Below are positions 8,040-16,020 of a stretch of 64,000 nt of DNA, piece by piece. Source of the stretch: Chryseobacterium flavum (GTDB lineage Bacteria > Bacteroidota > Bacteroidia > Flavobacteriales > Weeksellaceae); NCBI RefSeq assembly GCF_003385595.1, contig NZ_QNUE01000007.1, forward strand, positions 62,001-126,000, read 5' to 3'. The position numbers and the translations under genes are program-made. The first letter of the stretch is position 1, and each line of letters starts with the position of its first letter. The notes below the pieces were generated by a model. That model was given only the letters and a program-made list of their open reading frames with translations. It was not told the origin of the DNA and searched no databases.

Positions 8040-10262
8040 ATGAAAAGAGTTTATTTCATACTGGCATTTTCAGCATTTGGACTGAATGCTTACGGACAGA
8101 AAACAATTGATCAGAAAGTAGCACAGCTGCTGTCTGAGATGACACTGGAAGAAAAAGTAGGACAAATGGTTCAATACAGCGGGTTTGAATATGCTACAGG
8201 ACCTCAGCATTCTAATTCGGCAGCTGTTTTGGAAGAAATTAAAAAAGGAAAAGTAGGCTCCATGTTGAATGTTGCCGGATCAGAAGAAACCAGAGCTTTT
8301 CAGAAACTCGCAATGCAGTCAAGACTGAAAATCCCTTTACTGTTCGGGCAGGATGTTATTCACGGATACCGCACAACCTTTCCTGTGAATATAGGGCAGG
8401 CAGCAAGTTGGGATCTTGGAATGATCGAAAAGTCTGAAAGAATTGCAGCAACGGAAGCTGCTTCTTATGGTATTCACTGGACTTTTGCTCCGATGGTGGA
8501 TATTGCCAGAGATCCGAGATGGGGCAGGGTAATGGAAGGTTCCGGCGAAGATACTTATCTGGGAACAAAAATCGGACTGGCAAGAATTAAAGGATTCCAG
8601 GGAAGAGGCCTGGGAAGCCTTGATGCGGTAATGGCTTGTGCAAAGCATTTTGCTGCATATGGGGCTGCTGTAGGAGGAAGAGATTATAATTCTGTAGATA
8701 TGAGCTTCAGACAGCTGAACGAAACTTATCTTCCGCCGTTCAAAGCTGCAGCAGAAGCGGGTGTAGCTACTTTTATGAACTCATTCAATGACATCAACGG
8801 GATTCCGGCAACAGCCAGCAAATATATTCAGAGAGATTTATTAAAAGGAAAATGGAACTATAAAGGTTTTGTAGTTTCAGACTGGGGAAGTATCGGGGAA
8901 ATGATTCCTCACGGTTATGCCAAAGATGCAGCCCAGGCAGCAGAAAAAGCAGTACAGGGAGGAAGCGATATGGATATGGAAAGCCGTGTCTACATGGCTG
9001 AGCTTCCAAAACTTGTGAAGGAAGGTAAAGTAGATCCTAAACTGATAGATGATGCAGCAGGAAGAATTTTAACCAAGAAGTTCGAAATGGGGCTTTTCGA
9101 TGATCCTTACAGATTCAGTAACGAAAAAAGGCAGAAAGAACAGACGAATAACCAGGAGAACAGGAAATTCGGAAGAGAATTTGGGTCAAAAAGTATAGTT
9201 CTGCTTAAAAATCAGGGAAATATTCTTCCAATTTCAAAAAGTACAAAAACCGTTGCTCTGATTGGCCCTTTCGGGAAAGAAACAGTTGCTAATCATGGTT
9301 TCTGGTCTGTTGCTTTCAAAGACGATAACCAAAGAATTGTTTCACAATTTGACGGAATTAAAAATCAACTGGATAAGAATTCCACTTTATTATATGCTAA
9401 AGGCTGTAATGTTGATGATCAGGACAAAAGTCAATTTGCAGAGGCCATAGAAACCGCAAAAAAAGCCGATGTTGTCATCATGACACTGGGTGAAGGCCAC
9501 GCGATGAGCGGAGAAGCTAAAAGCAGAAGCAGTATTGGTTTTACAGGCGTTCAGGAAGATTTACTGAAAGAAATTGCCAGAACCGGAAAACCAATCATCC
9601 TGATGATCAATGCAGGCAGACCTCTGATCTTTAACTGGGCCTCTGACAATATTCCGGCAATTATGTACACCTGGTGGCTGGGAACTGAAGCTGGAAACTC
9701 CATTGCGGATGTCCTCTTCGGTACCGTGAATCCCGGAGGCAAACTTCCGATGAGCTTTCCAAGAACAGAAGGGCAGATTCCTGTATACTATAATCATTAC
9801 AATACAGGAAGACCGGCAAAAAATAATACAGACAGAAATTATGTTTCAGCATACATAGATCTTGACAATGATCCGAAATATCCGTTTGGATATGGTTTAA
9901 GCTATACCGATTTTAAATATTCCGATATGGTTTTAAGTTCAGCAAACCTTACAGGAAATCAGACGCTCAATATCAGTGTTACGGTTTCCAACACCGGGAA
10001 ATATGATGGTGAAGAGGTTGTACAGCTTTATATCAGGGATCTTTTCGGGAAAGTAGTAAGACCTGTAAAAGAGTTGAAAGGTTTCCAGAAAATATTCATC
10101 AAGAAAGGTGAAAGTAAAAAAGTAGATTTTAAACTTACTCCGGAAGATTTAAAATTCTTTGATGAAGATCTGAATTTTGACTGGGAAAGCGGGGAATTTG
10201 ATATCATGATCGGAACCAATTCTCAAAATGTACAGACAAAAAGAATTAACTGGACAAAATAA
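8040..10262 (+). CDS. bglX: GH3 beta-glucosidase (BglX-like), periplasmic
   Basis: 740 residues with a signal peptide of about 20 residues (ending A-Y-G-Q) and no lipobox, so periplasmic. It carries the GH3 N-terminal barrel (KHFAAYG at 202-208, nucleophile Asp281 in GFVVSDWG), the alpha/beta sandwich domain with the acid/base loop around GEGHAMSGEA, and a C-terminal fibronectin-III-like domain (from about residue 630, with GEEVVQLYI). This is the BglX-type architecture and length. It should release glucose from the non-reducing end of beta-gluco-oligosaccharides that enter through SusC. It lies 9 bases after the GH30 gene and 42 bases before GH16 in the same transcriptional unit. Family certain; exact linkage preference unknown. 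Confidence 0.93.
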   Translation: MKRVYFILAFSAFGLNAYGQKTIDQKVAQLLSEMTLEEKVGQMVQYSGFEYATGPQHSNSAAVLEEIKKGKVGSMLNVAGSEETRAFQKLAMQSRLKIPLLFGQDVIHGYRTTFPVNIGQAASWDLGMIEKSERIAATEAASYGIHWTFAPMVDIARDPRWGRVMEGSGEDTYLGTKIGLARIKGFQGRGLGSLDAVMACAKHFAAYGAAVGGRDYNSVDMSFRQLNETYLPPFKAAAEAGVATFMNSFNDINGIPATASKYIQRDLLKGKWNYKGFVVSDWGSIGEMIPHGYAKDAAQAAEKAVQGGSDMDMESRVYMAELPKLVKEGKVDPKLIDDAAGRILTKKFEMGLFDDPYRFSNEKRQKEQTNNQENRKFGREFGSKSIVLLKNQGNILPISKSTKTVALIGPFGKETVANHGFWSVAFKDDNQRIVSQFDGIKNQLDKNSTLLYAKGCNVDDQDKSQFAEAIETAKKADVVIMTLGEGHAMSGEAKSRSSIGFTGVQEDLLKEIARTGKPIILMINAGRPLIFNWASDNIPAIMYTWWLGTEAGNSIADVLFGTVNPGGKLPMSFPRTEGQIPVYYNHYNTGRPAKNNTDRNYVSAYIDLDNDPKYPFGYGLSYTDFKYSDMVLSSANLTGNQTLNISVTVSNTGKYDGEEVVQLYIRDLFGKVVRPVKELKGFQKIFIKKGESKKVDFKLTPEDLKFFDEDLNFDWESGEFDIMIGTNSQNVQTKRINWTK

Positions 10263-10304
10263 ATTGAGCTCAACAGGAGAGGAGCTTTCGCCAAAATCTG
10301 ATAT

Positions 10305-11114
10305 ATGAATCTAAAAGCTAAAAGTATTGTCAAAATCTGTGCAGCAGGGATTTTCTTCCTTTCTGTTCTTAACTGTGCCTCAAACAAATCTGATTCCGGC
10401 AGAGCTCTGATCTGGAATGATGAGTTTAATGATAAGGGGCTTCCGGATTCATTGAAATGGAATTATGATACAGGAGGCGGAGGTTTTGGTAATGAAGAAG
10501 CTCAGTTTTATACTAAAAACAGGCTTGAAAATGCCAGAATGGAAAAAGGATGTCTCATCATCGAAGCCAGAAAAGAAAATTGGGAAAATAATAAATATAC
10601 TTCCGCAAGACTTTTAACCAAAGGAAAATTTTCTTTTCAGTACGGAACTGTAGAAGTAAGGGCAAAGCTCCCCAAAGGACGCGGAACATGGCCAGCTATA
10701 TGGATGATGAGTGAAAATATGAAGAAATGGCCGGATGACGGCGAACTGGATATTATGGAGCATGTTGGTTATAATCAAGGGTATATTCATGCTTCTGTCC
10801 ATACCAAAAAATACAACCATATTCAGGGCACACAGAAAACTGATACCCTGTTTATAAAAGATGCAAGTGAAAAGTTTCATGTCTATAAAGCAGACTGGAC
10901 ACCGGAAAAAATAGATGTTTATATCGATAACCAAAAGTTTTTCACTTATGAAAATAAAGAGAAAAATAATGATGCCTGGCCTTTTAACAGACCATATTTT
11001 ATCATATTAAACCTCGCAGTAGGTGGGTTTTGGGGAGGAAAAGAGGGCATCGATGATCGTGTTTTTCCACAGAAGTATTACATAGACTATGTAAGGGTCT
11101 ATCAAAATAAATAA
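10305..11114 (+). CDS. GH16 beta-1,3-glucanase (laminarinase-like) lipoprotein
   Basis: 269 residues. The N-terminus has a lipoprotein signal with V-L-N-C (Cys24). A single GH16 jelly-roll domain fills the rest; the catalytic motif reads GELDIMEHVG with nucleophile Glu147, Asp149 and acid/base Glu152. TWPAIWMM and the C-terminal DYVRVYQNK are also standard for laminarinase-type GH16. It likely cuts internal beta-1,3 links at or near the cell surface, producing the oligosaccharides taken up by SusCD. Its stop codon TAA overlaps an upstream in-frame ATG of the next GH30 gene. This enzyme is the best evidence that the locus targets beta-1,3-glucan; lichenan or other GH16 substrates remain possible. 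Confidence 0.92.
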   Translation: MNLKAKSIVKICAAGIFFLSVLNCASNKSDSGRALIWNDEFNDKGLPDSLKWNYDTGGGGFGNEEAQFYTKNRLENARMEKGCLIIEARKENWENNKYTSARLLTKGKFSFQYGTVEVRAKLPKGRGTWPAIWMMSENMKKWPDDGELDIMEHVGYNQGYIHASVHTKKYNHIQGTQKTDTLFIKDASEKFHVYKADWTPEKIDVYIDNQKFFTYENKEKNNDAWPFNRPYFIILNLAVGGFWGGKEGIDDRVFPQKYYIDYVRVYQNK

Positions 11115-11152
11115 TGAAAATGAGGGCCAGATGGTCCGGAAACAGAAAAATT

Positions 11153-12592
11153 ATGAGAAAACTAATTGTAAGTTGTTTTGTAGTAGGTATTGTTATCAAT
11201 GTCAATGCTCAGAATTATTGGAAAAAGAATGCAGGAAAAACAGCTAAAGTAATCCTCACCAATTCGAAAGCGAATGAGAAGATGACGGATAAAGGAGCCG
11301 TTAAATTTGAGCAATTCGGGCAGCCTAAAGAAACGGAAGCCTGTATTTTTGTGGCTCCCGGTTTTAAATATCAGAAGCTGATAGGTATCGGAGGGGCTAT
11401 TACCGATGCATCAGCAGAAACTTTTTATAAAATGCCCAAAAACAAGCAGAAGGAAATTCTGGATGCTTATTTTGGGAAAAACGGATTAGGATATACGGTC
11501 GTCCGTACGAATATGAATTCCTGTGACTTCTCCAGTGATTCCTATACTTATGTAGAAGACAATGATATTTCCCTGAAGACTTTCAATGTTGCCCATGATG
11601 AGAAATATAAGATTCCTATGATTAAAGAAGCGCAGAAAGCGATAGGGGATAATTTTACCTTCTATTTCTCCCCATGGAGCCCACCAGCCTGGATGAAATC
11701 TAATAAAAGTTTATACAAAGGCGGAAGATTGGAAAACCAATACTATCAGACCTGGGCAGATTATTATATCAAATTCATCAAAGAATATGAAAAAAGGGGA
11801 ATCAATATCTGGGGATTAACCGTTCAGAACGAGCCAATGGCTACCCAAAGCTGGGAGTCATGTATCTATACTGCGGAAGAAGAAGGTGAGTTTCTGAAAA
11901 AGAACCTTGGCCCAACCCTTTGGAAGAACGGATATAAAGATAAAAAAGTGATGATCTGGGATCACAACAGAGACCTTATCTATCAAAGAGCAACAACCAC
12001 GTTGAGTGATCCTGAAACATCTAAATATGCTCATGGAATCGGATATCACTGGTATGAAACATGGAATAATAAAACACAGCTCTTTGATAATCTGGCGGAG
12101 ACCCACAGGGCTTTTCCGGATAAGTTTCTTGCATTTACCGAAGGATGTAAAGAACAGTTCAATATGGATAAAATTTACGATGTCAGTTTAGGAGAGCTTT
12201 ATAGCAGAAACATGCTGAACGATTTTAATAAAGGAAATGCTTTATGGACAGACTGGAATATTTTATTGGATGAAACAGGAGGTCCTAACCATAAAGGAAA
12301 TTTCTGTTTTGCACCTGTTATCGCAGACACAAAAACAGGAGAGGTACATTATACTTATGAATATTATTATATAGGTCATGTATCAAAGTATATTAAACCT
12401 AATGCCCAGAGAGTAGGTACTTCATCCAACAGAGCTGCATTGACCTCTACTGCTTTTATGAATGAAAACGGACAGTTGGTAACCGTTATTATGAATGATT
12501 CGGATAATGATATTGAAACAAACTTGTGGATTGAAGGAATGGCAGCTAAACTGAATGCGCCGGCGCACTCTATACAGACTGTAATTTTATAG
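11153..12592 (+). CDS. GH30 family glycosidase, secreted (GH30_1-like)
   Basis: The frame is open from 11114, but the start at 11153 gives a clean signal peptide (MRKLIVS to V-N-A-Q) and is preferred; the product is 479 residues. GH30 signatures are present: GIGGAITDASAE near the N-terminus, FSPWSPPAWMK, acid/base Glu227 in LTVQNEP followed by an SWESC stretch as in glucocerebrosidase-type GH30, and nucleophile Glu330 in AFTEGC. A C-terminal beta-sandwich follows. In marine Flavobacteriia a GH30 of this kind removes beta-1,6-glucosyl side chains of laminarin, which would complement the GH16 and GH3 enzymes here. It has no lipobox and is therefore probably periplasmic. It is the last gene of the locus, followed by a strong terminator. 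Confidence 0.9.
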   Translation: MRKLIVSCFVVGIVINVNAQNYWKKNAGKTAKVILTNSKANEKMTDKGAVKFEQFGQPKETEACIFVAPGFKYQKLIGIGGAITDASAETFYKMPKNKQKEILDAYFGKNGLGYTVVRTNMNSCDFSSDSYTYVEDNDISLKTFNVAHDEKYKIPMIKEAQKAIGDNFTFYFSPWSPPAWMKSNKSLYKGGRLENQYYQTWADYYIKFIKEYEKRGINIWGLTVQNEPMATQSWESCIYTAEEEGEFLKKNLGPTLWKNGYKDKKVMIWDHNRDLIYQRATTTLSDPETSKYAHGIGYHWYETWNNKTQLFDNLAETHRAFPDKFLAFTEGCKEQFNMDKIYDVSLGELYSRNMLNDFNKGNALWTDWNILLDETGGPNHKGNFCFAPVIADTKTGEVHYTYEYYYIGHVSKYIKPNAQRVGTSSNRAALTSTAFMNENGQLVTVIMNDSDNDIETNLWIEGMAAKLNAPAHSIQTVIL

Positions 12593-12620
12593 CTTTCATA
12601 TTAAATATTATTTTTATCAG

Positions 12621-12651
12621 AATGGGCGGCCTCATATAGAGGCCGCCCATT
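12621..12651. terminator. Bidirectional terminator between glucan locus and fabI
   Basis: A perfect inverted repeat with 13-base arms (12621-12633 and 12639-12651, core GGGCGGCCTC/GAGGCCGCCC) and an ATATA loop. A T-run follows on the + strand; on the minus strand the hairpin is followed by the weaker T/A run ATTCTGATAAAAA. It lies between two convergent transcription units. Confidence 0.9.
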
Positions 12652-12678
12652 ATTTTTTTATATAAAATATTTTCCGGA

Positions 12679-13491
12679 TTACGATTCAATATTATACCTG
12701 TTGATCACTTTCTGAGTAACTCCTGAGCTGCTGAAGCCTCCGTCATGGAACAGATTCTGCATCGTTACTTTTTTAGTAAGATCAGAGAAAAGGGTAACAC
12801 AATAATCTGCACACTCCAGTGCTGTAGCGTTTCCTAGCGGAGACATATCTTCAGCATATCCAAGGAATCCACCGAACCCTTTCACACCACTACCTGCAGT
12901 TGTCATTGTAGGAGACTGGGATACCGTGTTCACACGTACCTTTCTTTCTCCCCAGTAGTTTCCGAAAGTTCTTGCGATGCTCTCCAGATAAGCCTTGTTA
13001 TCAGACATATCATTATAATCCGGGAAGGTTCTCTGAGCAGCAATATAAGTAAGCGCCAAAATGCTTCCCCATTCGTTCATACAGTCTTTTTCCCAGGCTA
13101 CACGCATTACTTTATGGAAAGAAACCGCTGAAATATCCCAGCCTTTTTCCAACCAGTCGTAGTTCATTTCTGTATAATGCTTTCCTTTTCTTACGTTGAT
13201 AGACATCCCGATAGAGTGAAGGATAAAGTCGATTTTTCCAAATTTTGCAACAGCGGCATCAAAAAGTTTTTCAAGATCTTCTACAGAAGTGGCATCAGCA
13301 CCTATTACTTCAGAACCTGTTTTTTCTGCTAAACCATTAAGTTCTCCCATTCTTAATGCGATAGGTGCATTAGATAAGATAAATTCAGCACCTTCCTCAT
13401 GGCATCTTTCAGCAACTTTCCATGCGATAGATTGTTCATTAAGGGCTCCAAAAATAATTCCCTTTTTGCCTTTAAGTAAACCGTATGACAT
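12679..13491 (-). CDS. fabI: Enoyl-[acyl-carrier-protein] reductase (NADH) FabI
   Basis: 270 residues, typical of FabI. It reduces the trans-2-enoyl-ACP double bond, the last step of each fatty-acid elongation cycle. The FabI-specific nucleotide-binding start (GKKGIIFGALNEQSIAW) replaces the usual SDR GxxxGxG. The catalytic tyrosine and lysine are Tyr159 and Lys166 (Y-x6-K), with a second FabI tyrosine at Tyr149 in ALTYIAAQ, matching Tyr146/Tyr156/Lys163 of E. coli. The C-terminal half holds the substrate-binding loop region (SQSPTMTTAGSGVKGF). It is a monocistronic minus-strand gene with a TAnnTTTG element 24 bases upstream. It is the classical triclosan target; no second enoyl reductase is seen in the window. 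Confidence 0.97.
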   Translation of the reverse strand: MSYGLLKGKKGIIFGALNEQSIAWKVAERCHEEGAEFILSNAPIALRMGELNGLAEKTGSEVIGADATSVEDLEKLFDAAVAKFGKIDFILHSIGMSINVRKGKHYTEMNYDWLEKGWDISAVSFHKVMRVAWEKDCMNEWGSILALTYIAAQRTFPDYNDMSDNKAYLESIARTFGNYWGERKVRVNTVSQSPTMTTAGSGVKGFGGFLGYAEDMSPLGNATALECADYCVTLFSDLTKKVTMQNLFHDGGFSSSGVTQKVINRYNIES

Positions 13492-13515
13492 AATTTTTTA
13501 ATGTTTATTATGATA

Positions 13516-13523
13516 CAAATGTA
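13516..13523 (-). promoter_or_regulatory. Candidate -7 element of fabI
   Basis: On the minus strand the sequence TACATTTG matches the Bacteroidetes consensus TAnnTTTG, 24 bases before the fabI start. No clear TTTG element was found at the -33 distance, so this is a partial match. Confidence 0.4.
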
Positions 13524-13549
13524 ACAATAATTGTGCTTATGGCATAATA

Positions 13550-13583
13550 AAAATGGAGCCTTATCAATTTAAGACTCCATTTT
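13550..13583 (-). terminator. Terminator of the small helical protein gene
   Basis: Arms AAAATGGAG (13550-13558) and CTCCATTTT (13575-13583), with an inner CTTA/TAAG extension after a single mismatch and a six-base loop. Read on the minus strand it ends in a T-rich run, just after the stop of the gene at 13611-13910. Confidence 0.7.
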
Positions 13584-13610
13584 CTTGAAAATATTTATAT
13601 GACTGAAATA

Positions 13611-13910
13611 CTAATTGGTTTTCTTGTTCCACTCTGCTTTTACATCCTCTGCTGCATCTTTGGTTTTTTCCCATGCATCATTGGCTTTGTCTTTTATATC
13701 ATCCCATGCATCGGAAACATTAGCTTTTACCCTGTCGAGCCAGTCTTCCTGATTAGCTTCTTCATCATTATTCCTCTTTTCATTAATGTAATCTTTGGCT
13801 CTGTCTGCCAATTCATTGATTTTCCACTTGGCTTTATCTGCGGCATTGTGTAATGAGTTTTCTACATTGTTTACTGCATTTTCTGCTTTGTTATACTCTG
13901 AATTGTTCAT
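13611..13910 (-). CDS. Small hydrophilic helical protein (LEA/YtxH-like)
   Basis: A start at 13910 (MNNSEYNKAENAVNNVEN) gives 99 residues; an open extension upstream to 13961 has no support. The protein is nearly all polar, rich in Lys, Asp, Glu, Asn, Ala and Trp, with no signal peptide or membrane segment. Heptad-like repeats of the type D-x-x-D-K-A-N-D-A-W-E-K-T-K-D-A-A resemble amphipathic repeats of LEA, apolipoprotein and YtxH/CsbD-type stress proteins. Five tryptophans in regular spacing are striking for such a small protein. Role not known; a desiccation or envelope-stress function is only a guess. It stands alone with its own terminator. Confidence 0.65.
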   Translation of the reverse strand: MNNSEYNKAENAVNNVENSLHNAADKAKWKINELADRAKDYINEKRNNDEEANQEDWLDRVKANVSDAWDDIKDKANDAWEKTKDAAEDVKAEWNKKTN

Positions 13911-14053
13911 AATACTATATTTTAAATTTGGATTGTGTACTGATAATTTAACAATAACCATTCCTAAAATGAATTACTATTGTTAAACTTTTCATAATCT
14001 TTTATTGTTCTTCTGTAAATGAATATTAATTTTAATCCATAAATATTATTGTT

Positions 14054-14614
14054 ATGGAAAAAATTCGTTGTGGCTGGTGTGAGAAAGATGATCTGTACAG
14101 AAAGTATCATGATGAGGAATGGGGAAAACCCGTATATGATGACAAAACAATTTTTGAATTCTTAATTCTTGAAAGTTTTCAGGCAGGATTAAGCTGGTAT
14201 ACCATATTGGCTAAAAGAGATAACTTCAGAAAGGCTTTTGATTATTTTGATTATAAAAAAATAGCTGCTTATTCTGATCAAAAAATTGAAGAGCTGATGA
14301 ATGATCCCGGAATTATCCGGAACAGACTTAAAATATTGGCAGCAGTAACCAACGCCGGAAAATTTATGGAAGTGCAGAAGGAATTCGGCTCTTTTTCCCG
14401 GTATATCTGGGGCTTTGTAGATGGAAAACCTGTAGATCATAAGCCTGCCACTTTATCAGATGTACCTGCAACAACTGTTGTTTCTGATATGATAGCGAAA
14501 GATCTGAAAAAAAGAGGGTTTAAATTTATGGGACCTACTGTAGTTTATGCACATATGCAGGCAACCGGAATGGTGAATGACCACATTGTAAGTTGTTTTA
14601 CAAGAAAAAAATAA
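14054..14614 (+). CDS. tag: DNA-3-methyladenine glycosylase I
   Basis: 186 residues, the usual length for Tag. It excises 3-methyladenine from alkylated DNA in base-excision repair. The zinc-binding residues are conserved: Cys6 in RCGWC, His19 in KYHDEEWG, and His177 and Cys181 near the C-terminus (NDHIVSC), matching Cys4/His17/His175/Cys179 of the E. coli enzyme. The substrate pocket stretches ESFQAGLSWYTIL and FMGPTVVYAHMQATG are present. It sits just upstream of an OhrR-like regulator gene but is separated from it by about 137 bases with a promoter, so the two are probably independent. Confidence 0.96.
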   Translation: MEKIRCGWCEKDDLYRKYHDEEWGKPVYDDKTIFEFLILESFQAGLSWYTILAKRDNFRKAFDYFDYKKIAAYSDQKIEELMNDPGIIRNRLKILAAVTNAGKFMEVQKEFGSFSRYIWGFVDGKPVDHKPATLSDVPATTVVSDMIAKDLKKRGFKFMGPTVVYAHMQATGMVNDHIVSCFTRKK

Positions 14615-14706
14615 AGGTTCAGAATCAGGTTTTTATTTTTCATACATAAAATACCTTGTTTTAAAGATGACCAGTTACATTTCATAAAATATTTTAAACA
14701 AAAATA

Positions 14707-14738
14707 TTGTGCACTAAATAATTTGTTACTTTTGTAAC
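14707..14738 (+). promoter_or_regulatory. Promoter with overlapping palindrome upstream of OhrR-like gene
   Basis: TTG (14707-14709), 17 bases, then TACTTTTG (14727-14734) fits the flavobacterial TTG-N17-23-TAnnTTTG consensus. A perfect inverted repeat GTTAC-TTTT-GTAAC (14725-14738) covers the -7 element, 14 bases before the start codon. This layout is typical for an autorepressed MarR-family gene. Confidence 0.6.
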
Positions 14739-14751
14739 TTAAAAAATTATT

Positions 14752-15174
14752 ATGAATCTTTCTGAACATATATGTTTTAAGACCTATGCTGTTTCCAGGT
14801 ATATTACAGGGTTATATAAACCTCATCTGGATAAAATTTCATTGACATATCCCCAATATCTTGTAATGGTTGTATTATGGGAATACGGTGGAATGAGTAT
14901 TGGCAGAATCGGAGAATACCTTCATTTAGATAATGGTACACTAACACCTTTGCTTAAGAGGATGGAGAAGAATGGCTTACTGATCAGAACCAGAAGCTCA
15001 GAGGATGAAAGGGTTGTTATTGTTACATTAACAGAAAATGGAACGAAGCTTAAAGATAAAGCCAAACATATCCCTAATGCAGTTCAGAAATGTATGGATC
15101 TCGATAATGAAACAAAGACCCTGCTAATGATACCATTGAATAAAATATTGACCGGATCAAACTTCAGAATATGA
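14752..15174 (+). CDS. MarR-family regulator, OhrR-like
   Basis: 140 residues with a MarR winged helix. The N-terminal stretch HICFKTYAVSR (Cys9), then YKPHLDKISLTYPQYLVMVVLWE, closely follows the OhrR pattern, including the reactive cysteine that senses organic hydroperoxides. The recognition helix region LDNGTLTPLLKRMEKNGLL and the wing RSSEDERVVIVTLT are conserved. OhrR usually represses the peroxidase gene ohr next to it, but no ohr is found here; instead the gene overlaps the following NAD(P)-binding protein gene by 4 bases (ATGA). Autoregulation is suggested by the palindrome over its promoter. Peroxide sensing is inferred from family features. Confidence 0.82.
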   Translation: MNLSEHICFKTYAVSRYITGLYKPHLDKISLTYPQYLVMVVLWEYGGMSIGRIGEYLHLDNGTLTPLLKRMEKNGLLIRTRSSEDERVVIVTLTENGTKLKDKAKHIPNAVQKCMDLDNETKTLLMIPLNKILTGSNFRI

Positions 15175-15932
15175 AAAAAATAGGAATAATAGGACATGGC
15201 TGGCTGGGAGAGAGGCTGGCAACTTTAATGACCGGCCGATATGAGATATATACCACCGCCACTACAGAAGATAAAGCTATTGCACTGAGTAACAAAGGAT
15301 ATTGTGCTGTAGCAGCCAATTTTCCGGATTATCAGCTGGGATTTCCTTACCCGAAATGGGATATAATCAAAGACCTGGATGTCTTAATTATTACCATTCC
15401 GGTTTCAGATAAAAGCTGCTGTGTCAGCTCATTATATAACCGGATTCAGAATTTATCGGCATTCATTGGTGATTTCAAGGGGCAAATGTTTTTAATGAGT
15501 TCTACAGGAGTATATCCGGACCTTTTAAAAGAATATAAAGAAGAAGATATTCCTTTGGAAAGTATTGCGGGAGAAAGAATGATCAGAATGAGGTATCCAC
15601 AGGTAAATATTTTAAGATTAGGGGGATTGATGGGAGATAACAGGCTGCTTAAAAACTATAATGTTACCAATCTTGATTTTGCTGTTAACCATATTCATTA
15701 TATTGATATAGCTGCAGCTATTTTAAAAATGATACAAAACGGAACAAAATCATCACTGTATAATGTAACGGCTCCTCTCCACCCCACAAAAAAACAAGTG
15801 ATCAATACTCAAAAAAATTTACCGGACATAGAGATGGAAGAAGTGAAGGGCAAGAAAGTTTTATCTTCAAAACTTGAATCAGAACTGGATTTTATTTTTC
15901 AGTATCCCGATCCCAGGTATTTCCATGTATAG
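15171..15932 (+). CDS. NAD(P)-binding Rossmann-fold protein (extended SDR / epimerase-like)
   Basis: 253 residues. The N-terminus has a G-x-G-x-x-G dinucleotide-binding loop (IGIIGHGWLGERL, Gly8-Gly13). The segment LMSSTGVYPDL resembles the S/T-x-x-x-VY motif of atypical extended SDR proteins such as YeeZ, but the classical YxxxK is not evident. The C-terminal third (HIHYIDIAAAI, YNVTAPLHPTKKQV) matches this family too. The reaction is not known. The start codon overlaps the stop of the OhrR-like gene, so both are on one transcript, and a convergent terminator follows. Confidence 0.75.
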   Translation: MKKIGIIGHGWLGERLATLMTGRYEIYTTATTEDKAIALSNKGYCAVAANFPDYQLGFPYPKWDIIKDLDVLIITIPVSDKSCCVSSLYNRIQNLSAFIGDFKGQMFLMSSTGVYPDLLKEYKEEDIPLESIAGERMIRMRYPQVNILRLGGLMGDNRLLKNYNVTNLDFAVNHIHYIDIAAAILKMIQNGTKSSLYNVTAPLHPTKKQVINTQKNLPDIEMEEVKGKKVLSSKLESELDFIFQYPDPRYFHV

Positions 15933-15967
15933 GTTATTTTTTCTGATTATTATTCAGAAACATATTA

Positions 15968-15998
15968 AAAAAGCTATTCCCTGCCGGAATAGCTTTTT
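15968..15998. terminator. Bidirectional terminator
   Basis: Perfect 13-base arms AAAAAGCTATTCC (15968-15980) and GGAATAGCTTTTT (15986-15998) around a CTGCC loop, giving U-tracts in both directions between convergent genes. Confidence 0.9.
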
Positions 15999-16020
15999 GT
16001 TATTATAACTATTAGGTATT

